From: a bacterium
Lineage (GTDB): Bacteria; Bacillota; Bacilli; Lactobacillales; Streptococcaceae
Direction: 5' to 3'
DNA length: 41,630 nt
NCBI GenBank assembly: GCA_905221545.1
Contig: CAJNDO010000014.1
Coordinates: forward strand, 1-41,630
A program made the position numbers and the translations under genes. How positions within the stretch are numbered: the stretch's first letter is position 1; the number at the start of each line of letters is the position of its first letter. The notes under the pieces were generated by a model. The model did not search any database. It was given only the letters and a program-made list of their open reading frames with translations, and had not been told where the DNA came from. This document shows positions 16,763 through 26,733 of the stretch, one piece after another.

Positions 16763-17611
16763 ATGATTAAAAAAATTTACCCCATTTTTACCATTTTACT
16801 AGGTGCTGCTATTTATGCTTTTGGACTGACTTATTTTGTAGTTCCCCATCATCTCTTTGAAGGAGGGGCGACAGGTATTACCCTCATCACCTTTTATCTT
16901 TTTAAAATCCCTGTTTCCCTCATGAACCTGCTGATTAATATTCCCCTTTTCATCTTGGCTTGGAAGATCTTTGGAGTAAAATCTCTCTATTCTAGTTTGC
17001 TTGGAACCTTAGCTTTGTCCGCCTGGTTGGCTTTTTTTGAACGTGTTCCCCTTCATATTGATCTTCAAGGTGATTTACTAATCACAGCTCTTATAGCGGG
17101 AATTCTATTGGGAATTGGCCTCGGAATTATCTTTAATGCTGGAGGTACGACGGGCGGAACTGATATTCTAGCTCGTATTCTCAATAAATACACTCATATA
17201 TCCATGGGGAAACTGCTCTTTATCTTAGATTTTTGTATTCTCATGCTTATTCTCCTTATCTTCAAGGATTTGAGATTGGTTTCCTACACGCTCTTATTTG
17301 ATTTTATCGTTTCGCGTGTCATTGATTTGATTGGCGAAGGTGGCTACGCTGGTAAAGGCTTTATGATTATCACAAAACGTCCTGACCAACTTGCTAAAGC
17401 GATTAATGATGACCTAGGAAGAGGTGTTACTTTCATCTCAGGTCAAGGCTACTATAGTAAAGAAAATTTAAAAATCATCTACTGTATTGTCGGCAGAAAT
17501 GAAATTGTGAAAATGAAGGAAATGATTCATCGAATCGATCCTCAAGCCTTTATAACTATTACAGAAGCCCATGAAATCCTTGGAGAAGGATTTACCTTTG
17601 AAAAAGAATAA
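16763..17611 (+). CDS. YitT-family membrane protein (DUF2179 C-terminal domain)
   Basis: A 282-residue protein. The N-terminal about 200 residues hold five or six membrane helices with the glycine-rich GIIFNAGGTTGGTDILARI motif of the YitT/DUF161 family. Residues from about 220 on form the soluble DUF2179 domain (RGVTFISGQGYYSKE, then IVGRNEIVKMK). Function in the family is not settled. The start has GAGGTG 6-7 nt upstream. It is monocistronic, and ends at a terminator shared with ribF. Confidence 0.9.
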   Translation: MIKKIYPIFTILLGAAIYAFGLTYFVVPHHLFEGGATGITLITFYLFKIPVSLMNLLINIPLFILAWKIFGVKSLYSSLLGTLALSAWLAFFERVPLHIDLQGDLLITALIAGILLGIGLGIIFNAGGTTGGTDILARILNKYTHISMGKLLFILDFCILMLILLIFKDLRLVSYTLLFDFIVSRVIDLIGEGGYAGKGFMIITKRPDQLAKAINDDLGRGVTFISGQGYYSKENLKIIYCIVGRNEIVKMKEMIHRIDPQAFITITEAHEILGEGFTFEKE

Positions 17612-17640
17612 AAAGAGGTCTTGTAGTTACCTCTTTTTTG
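17611..17640. terminator. Bidirectional terminator between yitT gene and ribF
   Basis: AAAAGAGGT and ACCTCTTTTTT form a hairpin with a 10-nt loop between converging genes. Confidence 0.85.
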
Positions 17641-17658
17641 TTTTATTTACTCAAGCTA

Positions 17659-18576
17659 TTAAGACCAATTCCGAGCAACTTCTTCATCTGCCTTTAACTG
17701 ATCCACTAATTGATCAACTGAGTCAAATTTAGTCATGTCTCGAATGCGATCAAGCCAATAAACCATGACGGTTTCCCCATAAATATCTTGATTAAAATCA
17801 AAAATATTGACTTCAAAACGTGCTTCTTCTCCATCAAAGGTCACATTTTTTCCAACACTAGCCATGGCACGATACTTCTGTCTTTGAATCTCAACATCAA
17901 CGACATAAACACCGTCTGCTGGCATATAAGTACGGTCTAAAAGCACCAAATTAGCTGTTGGATAACCAATCGTACGACCACGAGCATTACCATGAACCAC
18001 CATACCTCTTGATGGAAGCGGTGCCCCCAAAAGTTCTCCTGCTTCTTTCACATTTCCGTCCAAAATAGCTTGACGGATACGAGTTGAACTAATCTTTCCT
18101 TTCTCATCTTCTACAGGTGGGACGATAATGACTTCTCCATCAAAGTAATCCTTTAAGTCTTCTGCCGTTTTTTGGTCAGAACCAAATGTATAATCAAAAC
18201 CTGCAACAATAATTTTGGCATTCATAGCCTTGATATAAGTTGCAAAAAATTCTTCTGCAGTAAGACTAGCGAATTGACTACTAAAATCAAGGAGATATAA
18301 TTCTTCTACGCCTTCACGCTTTAATTTCCTCTCACGTTCAGCAGGATTCAAAATATGTAAAAACAGATCAGGATGATAAGGCTCTAAAGCGATTTTTGGA
18401 GATTCATTAAAGGTCATAACGACGATAGGCAATAAATCTTTTCTCGCAGCCTTATTGGCAACACGAAATAATTCTTGATGCCCCTTGTGTATACCATCAA
18501 AATAGCCGAGAACAACGACTGAATCAGATGGTGTGCCAATATCTTTTTGGTTTTTTATAGGAATAGTAATAATCAT
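17659..18576 (-). CDS. ribF: Bifunctional riboflavin kinase / FAD synthetase
   Basis: A 305-residue enzyme that phosphorylates riboflavin to FMN and adenylates FMN to FAD. The N-terminal nucleotidyltransferase shows GYFDGIHKGHQ (residues about 24-34) and an SSTRIRQAI motif; the C-terminal kinase shows HGNARGRTIGYPTANL (about residues 195-210). Length is standard. The ATG at 18576 comes 6 nt after an extended -10 and has no ribosome binding site, so the message looks leaderless. It is convergent with the yitT gene. Confidence 0.95.
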   Translation of the reverse strand: MIITIPIKNQKDIGTPSDSVVVLGYFDGIHKGHQELFRVANKAARKDLLPIVVMTFNESPKIALEPYHPDLFLHILNPAERERKLKREGVEELYLLDFSSQFASLTAEEFFATYIKAMNAKIIVAGFDYTFGSDQKTAEDLKDYFDGEVIIVPPVEDEKGKISSTRIRQAILDGNVKEAGELLGAPLPSRGMVVHGNARGRTIGYPTANLVLLDRTYMPADGVYVVDVEIQRQKYRAMASVGKNVTFDGEEARFEVNIFDFNQDIYGETVMVYWLDRIRDMTKFDSVDQLVDQLKADEEVARNWS

Positions 18577-18582
18577 AAAATA

Positions 18583-18591
18583 ATTATATCA
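18583..18591 (-). promoter_or_regulatory. ribF extended -10 promoter (leaderless start)
   Basis: TGA-TATAAT on the minus strand (TATAAT at 18588-18583) followed by 6 nt (TATTTT) and then the ATG. The predicted transcript starts at the A of the start codon. A palindrome TTTCTG-GAA-CAGAAA (18604-18618) covers the -35 position. Confidence 0.75.
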
Positions 18592-18683
18592 TAGTGATAG
18601 CTATTTCTGGAACAGAAAATCTGAAATGTCGTTTTTTTAACCTGAAGTGCCTATTTTTGAAGAATTATATTTTTAAAATCAGA

Positions 18684-18729
18684 AAAACGCATTATATCAG
18701 GCACTTAAAAGCTTGATACAATGCGTTTT
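18684..18729 (-). terminator. Long hairpin terminator downstream of map
   Basis: On the minus strand AAAACGCATTGTATCA pairs with TGATATAATGCGTTTT over 16 positions (one G-U pair), with a 14-nt loop and a following T-run. It probably ends the murZ-GNAT-spxR-map transcript. Confidence 0.82.
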
Positions 18730-18735
18730 ATCATG

Positions 18736-18783
18736 AAAAGATCTACTGAATTCTATAGGAAATGAATTTCCAGCAGTCTTTTC
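18736..18783 (-). repeat. Second inverted-repeat structure downstream of map
   Basis: Nested arms GAAAAGA/TCTTTTC, CTG/CAG and an inner GGAAAT/ATTTCC can fold into an interrupted stem directly after the map stop codon and before the main terminator. It may protect the mRNA 3' end or be a decayed repeat element; nothing identifies its family. Confidence 0.5.
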
Positions 18784-18791
18784 ACTTTCTT

Positions 18792-19652
18792 TTAATAAGT
18801 TCCTTCTTCACCTTGACTAGTCAAGATAACAGGTCCATCTTTTGTAATCACGAACTGGTGTTCATATTGACAAGATAGGCCACCGTCGATGGTCTTATGC
18901 GCCCAACCAGTCTTCATATCTGTATCAATTTCCCAGTCACCAGTATTAATCATTGGTTCGATAGTCAGTACCATGCCTTCACGAAGACGGAGTCCACGAC
19001 CAGCAATACCATAGTTAGGAACCATTGGCTCCTCGTGCATTGTTGGACCAACACCATGTCCAACCAAATCACGCACTACACCATAACCACGGCTTTCAGC
19101 GTATTCTTGAATAGCCGCACCGATATCACCGATACGATTTCCAACAACAGCTTGCTCAATCCCCTTGTACATAGCTTCTTTGGTTACATCCATCAAGTTT
19201 TTCACTTCTTCGGACGGTGTACCTACGGCGTAAGCCCAACATGAGTCTGCTAGACCACCAGAATAGCTCTGAGTGTATTTTTTCATTTGCTCGACATTGT
19301 TGAAGTTTAATTTTGAGACATTCAGATCAGATTTGGCAATTGGACCTCCCAAAACCATATCAACCTTGAGCAAATCACCATCTTTCAAGGTATAGTGACG
19401 AGGGAAAGCGTGAGCCACTTCATCATTAAGAGAGCAGCAGGTAGCATAAGGATAGTCCATCATGGCACCGTCAACCCCAATCTGAAGCGGAAGGAAATTT
19501 TCTTCTTTACAACGACGGCGAACGTATTCTTCAACTTCCCACATATCTACGCCTGGCTTAATCAAATCACGTAAGCCGATATGAATACTTGCCAGGAAAT
19601 CACCAGCCTTGTCCATAGCTTCGATTTCACGAGCTGATTTTAATGTTATCAT
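18792..19652 (-). CDS. map: Type I methionine aminopeptidase
   Basis: A 286-residue metallopeptidase that removes the initiator methionine from nascent proteins. Metal ligands are visible in KVDMVLG (Asp), NVS region, HGVGPTMHEEP (His), TIEPMI (Glu) and QYEHQFVI (Glu). It is slightly longer than the E. coli enzyme because of an insert around the KKYTQSYSGG segment, as in other streptococci. ATG at 19652 with AGGAG. The start is 15 nt after the preceding spxR-like stop, in an apparent murZ-GNAT-spxR-map operon. Confidence 0.95.
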   Translation of the reverse strand: MITLKSAREIEAMDKAGDFLASIHIGLRDLIKPGVDMWEVEEYVRRRCKEENFLPLQIGVDGAMMDYPYATCCSLNDEVAHAFPRHYTLKDGDLLKVDMVLGGPIAKSDLNVSKLNFNNVEQMKKYTQSYSGGLADSCWAYAVGTPSEEVKNLMDVTKEAMYKGIEQAVVGNRIGDIGAAIQEYAESRGYGVVRDLVGHGVGPTMHEEPMVPNYGIAGRGLRLREGMVLTIEPMINTGDWEIDTDMKTGWAHKTIDGGLSCQYEHQFVITKDGPVILTSQGEEGTY

Positions 19653-19667
19653 CTTTTCTCCTAGTTT

Positions 19668-20945
19668 CTAATTAATTTTAACGGTCACATTTGCTTTTGA
19701 AACAATCTGATGACCGTGATAAATATCGTAATCAATAATAGCTGACCGTCTAGTATGATGGATAATGCGTGCTTGAATGCGCAGTATATCATCAATCTGA
19801 ACAGCCTGTAAAAAGTAGATCAGCATCTGCTCGATGATGAGATTACGACCACTATTTACAACTAAATCTTGGGTCATATGAGTCAAGATTTCTGCCAATA
19901 CGCCATTAGCCAAAACACCGTTTTTTTCAAGCATAAAGGGTTCCACTGTAATGACTACTTCATCATGGTGATAAGAGAGTTTTTGTCCAATCTGCTCAGA
20001 AAAAGTCGGTAGAGCCGAAACTTGGGAACGACTCATCTTCTCCATGACATCTCGTCGTGTCACAACTCCAAGCAAGGTTTGATTATTCCGAACAACCGGT
20101 ACCATTTCAAAGTCTTCAGCAATCATCCGTTGACTCACATTTGCAATATTTGTCGATAAACCAACTAAAAATAGACTACGAGACATGACCTTGTCAATTG
20201 TGGTACTTGGTGACTTATCACCAGCGTCTCTCATGGTTACAACTCCAACAACGACCTGATGTTGATTGATAACAGGGAAACGACTGCTACGATTCTTACG
20301 AACTAAGTCCAAATAATCTTTAACGGTGTCGGTCTCTCTCAGAAAACCATACTCATGACTCGGACGATAAAGTTTCTCAACTGTCAGAATATCCGTCTTA
20401 ATTTGAACATTTGACAAGGCTTTATTGATCATGGTTGCAACGGTGAAAGTATCATGCTTGCTTCTCAGAACAGGAATCCCTTTTTGATTGGCCAGTTTAA
20501 GAACATCATCATGAACATGAAAACCACCCGTAACCAGAACTGCATTTTCATTTTCCAGCGCTAGTAATTGGATACGGGTACGGTCTCCGACAATCAAGAG
20601 CCCCCCATCGTGAAGGTATGACAAGATATTTTGTTCAGTCATTGCACCGATTGAAAACTTACTAAATTCTCTCTCTAAACCTTCTTGCCCAGCCAGAACC
20701 TCAGAAGAAGTCACTTCTGCAATTTCAGCAAATGTTAATCTTTCAATCGCAACTTTCTGGGATTTGACGCGAATTGTTCCACTTCTAGGACGGGTCTCCA
20801 CAATTCCACGATTTTCAGCTTCCTTGATAGCACGATAAGCCGTTCCATCACTGACTCCCAGATGGTTTGAAATGCTACGAACACTGACCCTTTTACCTAC
20901 TGGTAATTCCTCTAAATAGCTTAGAATTTCCTGATGCTTACTCAT
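19668..20945 (-). CDS. spxR: HTH-DRTGG-CBS-HotDog regulator (SpxR/YtoI-like)
   Basis: A 425-residue multidomain protein: N-terminal winged helix-turn-helix (about 1-60, with GVSDGTAYRAIKEAENRGI), DRTGG domain (about 70-180), two CBS domains (about 190-305, FPVINQHQVVVGVVTMRD and PVVRNNQTLLGVVTRRD) and a C-terminal HotDog thioesterase-like domain (about 320-425). CBS pairs usually sense adenine nucleotides. In pneumococcus a CBS-HotDog regulator, SpxR, raises spxB (pyruvate oxidase) expression; this is the likely orthologue, but the symbol is from memory. The ATG at 20945 has AAAGGAG and overlaps the GNAT stop by 8 nt, suggesting translational coupling. Confidence 0.82.
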   Translation of the reverse strand: MSKHQEILSYLEELPVGKRVSVRSISNHLGVSDGTAYRAIKEAENRGIVETRPRSGTIRVKSQKVAIERLTFAEIAEVTSSEVLAGQEGLEREFSKFSIGAMTEQNILSYLHDGGLLIVGDRTRIQLLALENENAVLVTGGFHVHDDVLKLANQKGIPVLRSKHDTFTVATMINKALSNVQIKTDILTVEKLYRPSHEYGFLRETDTVKDYLDLVRKNRSSRFPVINQHQVVVGVVTMRDAGDKSPSTTIDKVMSRSLFLVGLSTNIANVSQRMIAEDFEMVPVVRNNQTLLGVVTRRDVMEKMSRSQVSALPTFSEQIGQKLSYHHDEVVITVEPFMLEKNGVLANGVLAEILTHMTQDLVVNSGRNLIIEQMLIYFLQAVQIDDILRIQARIIHHTRRSAIIDYDIYHGHQIVSKANVTVKIN

Positions 20946-21489
20946 TGAATTCTCCTTTTACATACCGAAATTCAAGATAATCCCGCATTTTTCTTGTGTA
21001 GCGATCACTTCCCTTAAACTGACGGAACAAACTAAATCCAGACTTAAGAGCAACCTTTTGACTTGCTTCATTTTCGAGGTGGGTAATGATGGATAATTGT
21101 TTTAAACCAAATTCCTCAAAAGAAAGTTGACAAATTTTTCTAACAACTTCTGTCATAAATCCTTGCGACCAAGCATCTTTTCTCAAAAAATAACCAAGCT
21201 CAGCTTCTTTTTTGATTTCATCAAGCTTTTCAAACTTAACAGAACCAATCATTTCCTCAGATTTCTTGTCACAAATAGCCCATACTCCCAAAGGAGCCTT
21301 CATAAAATAGTTGGCCAACGCATATTGACTCTCTTCTAGACTTGCCTGAGTCGGGAAAATAAATTGTAAATTTTCAGGATTTGAGGCTATCTCATGGAAG
21401 TCTTGACTATCACTAAAAAAGAAAGGACGCAAATACAAGCGATCCGTTTCAAAAAAAGAAAACATTGCTAATTTGGTCCAAATATTCAT
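20938..21489 (-). CDS. GNAT-family N-acetyltransferase (RimJ/RimL type)
   Basis: An acetyltransferase of the RimJ/RimL branch: ETDRLYLRPFFFSD start, EMIGSVKFEKLD beta strands, ELGYFLRKDAWSQGFMTEVV acetyl-CoA loop and the NEASQKVALKSGF helix. The substrate is unknown. The start at 21489 (ATG, 183 residues) is chosen because GAGG lies about 5 nt upstream; a GTG two codons earlier overlaps that site and an ATG eight codons later is also possible. It sits 15 nt after murZ and overlaps spxR. Confidence 0.85.
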   Translation of the reverse strand: MNIWTKLAMFSFFETDRLYLRPFFFSDSQDFHEIASNPENLQFIFPTQASLEESQYALANYFMKAPLGVWAICDKKSEEMIGSVKFEKLDEIKKEAELGYFLRKDAWSQGFMTEVVRKICQLSFEEFGLKQLSIITHLENEASQKVALKSGFSLFRQFKGSDRYTRKMRDYLEFRYVKGEFNE

Positions 21490-21504
21490 AAACACCTCTA
21501 CGGT

Positions 21505-22764
21505 TTAATCCTCAACAAGTCTAATATCTGCTCCTAGATTACGTAATTTTTCGATAATATCAGAATAACCACGTAAGATAAACTCGATATTGGTAATTTC
21601 AGTTTGCCCCTCGGCCATCAAGCCAGCAATAACTAAAGCTGCACCAGCTCTCAGGTCAGTTGCTTTAACACTTGCCCCACGCAAATCACTTCCACCTGTG
21701 TACAAAATATGACCATTTGTTGTCGAAATGTCCGCATCCATCTTTGCTAGTTCAAAAACATGATTTACACGTTTTTCGTAAATCGTATCGACAATTGTAC
21801 CACGACCATTCGTTCTTAGTAAAAGTGGGGTAATAGGTTGTTGCAAATCAGTTGCAAAGCCTGGGTAAGGAGCTGTCTTAATATTGATTGCTTTCAAATT
21901 AGACTGCTCTTCGACAAAAATGCTGTCTTCAGATACAGTCATTCTAACTCCCATTTCTTCCAACTTAGCAATAAATCCTTCTAGGTGTTCGTAAAGAACA
22001 TTATTTATACGAATCCCCTTGCCAACTGCAGCAGCTAAAGAAATATATGTTCCAGCTTCAATGCGGTCTGGAATCACCTGATGACGGGTTCCATGTAATT
22101 TGTCAACACCATCAATAATGATGATATTAGTTCCTGCACCACGGATATGGGCACCCATATTATTCAAGAGAGTAGCTACATCAATAATCTCAGGCTCACG
22201 GGCTGCATTTTCAATAATGGTACGACCATTTGCTTTAACTGCAGCAATCATCGTATTAATCGTTGCCCCCACACTAACCGTATCCATGTAAATACTTGCA
22301 CCATGAAGACCAATCTCTTTAGAAGACAACTTCATGGTATCCCCTTCGTAGCTAACCTTAGCTCCCATGGCCTCAAATGCCTTAAGGTGTAGGTCAATCG
22401 GACGAGGACCAAGATCACATCCTCCCGGTAAACCAACTGTTGCTTCACCAAATCGGCCTAAGAGGCTCCCATAAAAATAGTAAGATGCACGAAGACTGTT
22501 AATTTTACCATAAGGCATTGGAATGTTTTGAACACCTCTTGGATCAATCTCCAAGACATCGTCATAACGCTTAACAGTAGCTCCCATCAATTCCATAATT
22601 TCGACAAGACTGGCTACATCCGAAATATCTGGAACACAATCCAAAGTCACTACATCATCAGCCAATATAATAGCTGGAATTAAGGCCACAACGCTATTTT
22701 TAGCACCACTAATAGTGATTTCACCTTGCAGTGGTAATCCACCATTGATAATAATTTTTCTCAT
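21505..22764 (-). CDS. murZ: UDP-N-acetylglucosamine 1-carboxyvinyltransferase
   Basis: A 419-residue enzyme for the first committed step of peptidoglycan synthesis, transferring enolpyruvate from phosphoenolpyruvate to UDP-GlcNAc. The fosfomycin-reactive catalytic cysteine is Cys116 in [15 protein letters not shown], and the conserved NGG and SGAKNS motifs open the protein. Streptococci carry two such enzymes; the location next to the GNAT-spxR-map genes matches the copy called MurZ (murA2) in pneumococcus. The ATG at 22764 lacks a strong ribosome binding site, which is unusual for an operon leader. Confidence 0.92.
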   Translation of the reverse strand: MRKIIINGGLPLQGEITISGAKNSVVALIPAIILADDVVTLDCVPDISDVASLVEIMELMGATVKRYDDVLEIDPRGVQNIPMPYGKINSLRASYYFYGSLLGRFGEATVGLPGGCDLGPRPIDLHLKAFEAMGAKVSYEGDTMKLSSKEIGLHGASIYMDTVSVGATINTMIAAVKANGRTIIENAAREPEIIDVATLLNNMGAHIRGAGTNIIIIDGVDKLHGTRHQVIPDRIEAGTYISLAAAVGKGIRINNVLYEHLEGFIAKLEEMGVRMTVSEDSIFVEEQSNLKAINIKTAPYPGFATDLQQPITPLLLRTNGRGTIVDTIYEKRVNHVFELAKMDADISTTNGHILYTGGSDLRGASVKATDLRAGAALVIAGLMAEGQTEITNIEFILRGYSDIIEKLRNLGADIRLVED

Positions 22765-22814
22765 TATAAGTTTTTAATACTCTTTCAAGATTTCTAATAA
22801 GGTCCTTAAAATAA

Positions 22815-22823
22815 AGTATATCA
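22815..22823 (-). promoter_or_regulatory. murZ extended -10 promoter
   Basis: TGA-TATACT on the minus strand (TATACT at 22820-22815), about 50 nt ahead of the murZ start. No good -35 is seen. Confidence 0.65.
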
Positions 22824-22914
22824 TAAATTTATCCTTTTTTCCATCCTTTTCAATTTTATTGGATCGGAGTTGATGAGTTATTTTCTGAATTACTAATCTT
22901 TCTCAAATTGCTAT

Positions 22915-22951
22915 TTGCCCCTTTTATGCCCCTCGAACACAAAAATAGCCC
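22915..22951 (-). repeat. GGGGCA-type motif after eno terminator
   Basis: On the minus strand a T-run and GTGTTC are followed by GGGGCA and, 11 bp later, GGGGCA. It matches the motif after hup (15315-15352) in spacing and sequence. Confidence 0.6.
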
Positions 22952-22973
22952 TTCGGAATATATCCGAGGGGCT
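22941..22973 (-). terminator. Terminator of eno
   Basis: On the minus strand AGCCCCTCGGAT pairs with TCCGAAGGGCT over a short ATAT loop and is followed by ATTTTTGTG. Confidence 0.85.
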
Positions 22974-22995
22974 AGAAACGTTGTTAAATCAACGA

Positions 22996-24303
<1,308 letters not shown>

Positions 24304-24338
24304 TTACTCTCCTTATGAGTTAAATTTTTTACACCTCT

Positions 24339-24367
24339 ATAATACCTTAAAACCCCTCCTTTTTCAA
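24339..24367 (-). promoter_or_regulatory. eno promoter
   Basis: On the minus strand TTGAAA (24367-24362), a 17-nt spacer and TATTAT (24344-24339). Confidence 0.78.
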
Positions 24368-24448
24368 GAAAAAACGTTATCTTTGTGCAAATTTTCCTTA
24401 ACTTTATAAAGTAATCGCTTTCTTTTGTCTGTTTTATTCTAACTTTTA

Positions 24449-24457
24449 TGATATACT
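24449..24457 (+). promoter_or_regulatory. Extended -10 promoter of DUF1694 gene (leaderless start)
   Basis: TGA-TATACT (TATACT at 24452-24457), then 6 nt (GTTTTC) and the ATG at 24464. No ribosome binding site fits between them. Confidence 0.7.
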
Positions 24458-24463
24458 GTTTTC

Positions 24464-24910
24464 ATGACAGATTTATCAAAACAATTACTTGAAAAAGCTC
24501 ATGGTGGGCCAAAATTAAATCCAGATGAGCAAAGACGCTATCTTGGTACTTTTGAGGAAAGAGTTCTTGGGTATGCAGATATTGACACGGCAAATAGCCC
24601 TCAATTAGAAAAAGGATTTTTATCTATCTTAGAAAACCTTCAAGAAAAGGCTGAGCCACTATTTGTGAAGATTTCCCCAACTATCGAATTTGACAAGCAA
24701 GTTTTCTACTTGAAAGAAGCAAAAGAAACCAATAGTCAAGCTACTATAGTATCTGAAGAACACACTTCTTCTCCTTTCGGTCTGATTATTCATACGAATG
24801 CACCAGTTCAAGTAGAAGAAAAAGACCTTCGACTTGCTTTTGCAAAACTTTGGGAAGGTAAAAAGGAAGAACCTGCCAAAACATCCATCTGGAAGAAATG
24901 GTTTGGCTAA
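24464..24910 (+). CDS. YueI-family (DUF1694) protein
   Basis: A 148-residue soluble protein of unknown function from the YueI/DUF1694 family; the family features seen are [15 protein letters not shown] near the N-terminus and a C-terminal [13 protein letters not shown] segment. The start ATG has no ribosome binding site and lies 6 nt after the -10, so it is probably leaderless. It is divergent from eno, and its stop codon overlaps that of glycerate kinase by 3 nt (shared CTAA). Confidence 0.82.
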   Translation: MTDLSKQLLEKAHGGPKLNPDEQRRYLGTFEERVLGYADIDTANSPQLEKGFLSILENLQEKAEPLFVKISPTIEFDKQVFYLKEAKETNSQATIVSEEHTSSPFGLIIHTNAPVQVEEKDLRLAFAKLWEGKKEEPAKTSIWKKWFG

Positions 24911-26022
24911 ATCTTAGGCAGCTTTAATAAATGTCCAATATTGGCGACCGTATGCTCTAAATAGAAACTGGCATTTTTTAAACTATCTTCTAAAGGTTCA
25001 CTTTTCTCCAAAATAGAAAAGGCAGCTTGGATATTTTCAAATGGTAGGGAAGGTAAATCTTCATCAAGACTACCGCAAATAGCAATAACAGGAACTCCAA
25101 CAGGGGTTCTTTTTGCTACGCCTATAGGCGCTTTCCCTGCTAAACTTTGACGATCTAGTCTTCCTTCACCAACGATAACCAAATCGGCATCTGAAACTTT
25201 CTTATCAAAGTCAATCAAATCTAAACAGGTGTCAATCCCAGATACGATACTTGCTTGAGCAAAGGCACACAAACCACCAGCAATGCCTCCACCAGCTCCT
25301 GCTCCTTTAATTTTCAATGTTGCAAGGGAGACTTTTTCATAAAAATCTTGGATTGCCTGATCTACTGCCTCAAACATAGTAGGATCTAGGCCTTTTTGCT
25401 TTCCAAAAGTGTAGGTTGCACCTTGATGTCCACATAAGGGACTCACGACATCTGCTAAAATACGAATGTGAACATCTTCAGGAATTTTATAGCAGTTTTC
25501 TGTTGAAACAGAAGCTAAGTTTAGTAAGGTCTGACCGCAAGCAGTCAAGGCATTTCCATCCCTATCATAAAATTGATAACCTAAACCAGCAGCAATCCCC
25601 AGTCCTCCATCATTACTGGCCGTGCCACCAACTCCGATATAGATATCTTTAATCCCTTTAACAATGAGATGGCGAATCAACTCTCCAATACCACGAGTTT
25701 GGATTTGCAGTGGATTTCGTTTCTCCAGCGGAATTTTTCCAAGGCCGACCAAATCGGCAACTTCAAATAGCGCCAGTTCCCCTTTTTGAAAATAGCGCAT
25801 GACTTCTTCTTGACCAAAAGGTCCTGTCACTTGAATCCATTTTTCTTCTAGGTCAAGAGAATGTCGGATAGCATCTACAGTGCCTTCTCCCCCATCACCA
25901 ACAGGGCAGAGGAGACAGTCTACATCTGCTATTGATTGTTGGAAACCTCTTTTAATAGCTTCAGCTACCTGATCAGCGGTCAAACTTTCCTTAAATGAAT
26001 CTGGTGCAATTACAATCTTCAT
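24907..26022 (-). CDS. Glycerate kinase (GarK/GlxK type)
   Basis: A 371-residue kinase phosphorylating D-glycerate. It opens with [16 protein letters not shown] and contains the [13 protein letters not shown] motif (about residues 130-145), [12 protein letters not shown] and [16 protein letters not shown] [13 protein letters not shown]. The product, a phosphoglycerate, feeds enolase, encoded nearby. The start at 26022 is chosen because GAGGG is about 6 nt upstream; an ATG four codons earlier overlaps the serB stop (ATGA) and is an alternative. Translationally coupled to serB. Confidence 0.9.
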   Translation of the reverse strand: MKIVIAPDSFKESLTADQVAEAIKRGFQQSIADVDCLLCPVGDGGEGTVDAIRHSLDLEEKWIQVTGPFGQEEVMRYFQKGELALFEVADLVGLGKIPLEKRNPLQIQTRGIGELIRHLIVKGIKDIYIGVGGTASNDGGLGIAAGLGYQFYDRDGNALTACGQTLLNLASVSTENCYKIPEDVHIRILADVVSPLCGHQGATYTFGKQKGLDPTMFEAVDQAIQDFYEKVSLATLKIKGAGAGGGIAGGLCAFAQASIVSGIDTCLDLIDFDKKVSDADLVIVGEGRLDRQSLAGKAPIGVAKRTPVGVPVIAICGSLDEDLPSLPFENIQAAFSILEKSEPLEDSLKNASFYLEHTVANIGHLLKLPKI

Positions 26023-26030
26023 ATTTTCCC

Positions 26031-26675
26031 TCATTCTAAAAAGTCAATCAAAGGAAGAACTTCTAAAAAATCCCTCTTGTCAACATGATTCGGTATTTCT
26101 TTTTTGAGCACTTCTTTGGCACAAAAGGCGATTCCCAGTCCTGCAGACTTTAGCATTAATAAATCATTGGCTCCGTCACCGATTGCAACTGTTCTTTCTA
26201 TAGGAAGTTTTAGTTCCTTTCTCCATTGTTCTAGAGTTGCTTGTTTGAGTTCAGGGCTTATAATTGCTCCAACTAATTTTCCTGTTAGAAGACCGTCTTT
26301 GACTTCAAGTTGGTTGGCAGAGAAATAGGTAATACTAAGGGATTTTGCTAGTCTCTCAACTATTGGTGTAAATCCACCAGACACCAGACCTACTAGGATG
26401 CCATTCTTTTGGAGAATGGAAATGAATTCCTGGGCATTTGGCGTTAAATGAATAGAGTTAAAAACTTTCTCAAAGACCGAAACAGGAAGACCTTTCAACA
26501 AGGACACTCTTTTTCTTAAACTGCTTTCAAAGTCCAACTCCCCTTGCATCGCCTGACTTGTAAGCTGCGCAATTTCCTCCTCACAACCTGCCTCTCTTCC
26601 CAAAAGGTCAATCACTTCTTCTAGGATTAAGGTGCCGTCAACATCCATGACACACAAGACTTTTACTTGAGACAT
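26031..26675 (-). CDS. serB: Phosphoserine phosphatase
   Basis: A 214-residue HAD hydrolase. Motif I is [10 protein letters not shown] (nucleophile Asp11, Asp13), motif II SGGFTP, and motif [15 protein letters not shown]. This is the SerB pattern for the last step of serine synthesis, removing phosphate from phosphoserine. The ATG at 26675 has a GGAG-type site. It lies upstream of and overlaps glycerate kinase, which draws on the same 3-carbon acids. A SerB-like phosphatase with another substrate cannot be excluded. Confidence 0.88.
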   Translation of the reverse strand: MSQVKVLCVMDVDGTLILEEVIDLLGREAGCEEEIAQLTSQAMQGELDFESSLRKRVSLLKGLPVSVFEKVFNSIHLTPNAQEFISILQKNGILVGLVSGGFTPIVERLAKSLSITYFSANQLEVKDGLLTGKLVGAIISPELKQATLEQWRKELKLPIERTVAIGDGANDLLMLKSAGLGIAFCAKEVLKKEIPNHVDKRDFLEVLPLIDFLE

Positions 26676-26697
26676 AAATTCTCCTCTCTAGATAGCC

Positions 26698-26729
26698 TAA
26701 AAATCGTATGAAGTCATCATACGATTTTA
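26698..26729 (-). terminator. Terminator of glg operon
   Basis: On the minus strand AAAATCGTATGAT pairs with ATCATACGATTTT-like arms across GACTTC and is followed by T residues, just after glgA. It separates the glycogen operon from serB. Confidence 0.85.
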
Positions 26730-26733
26730 TCTA

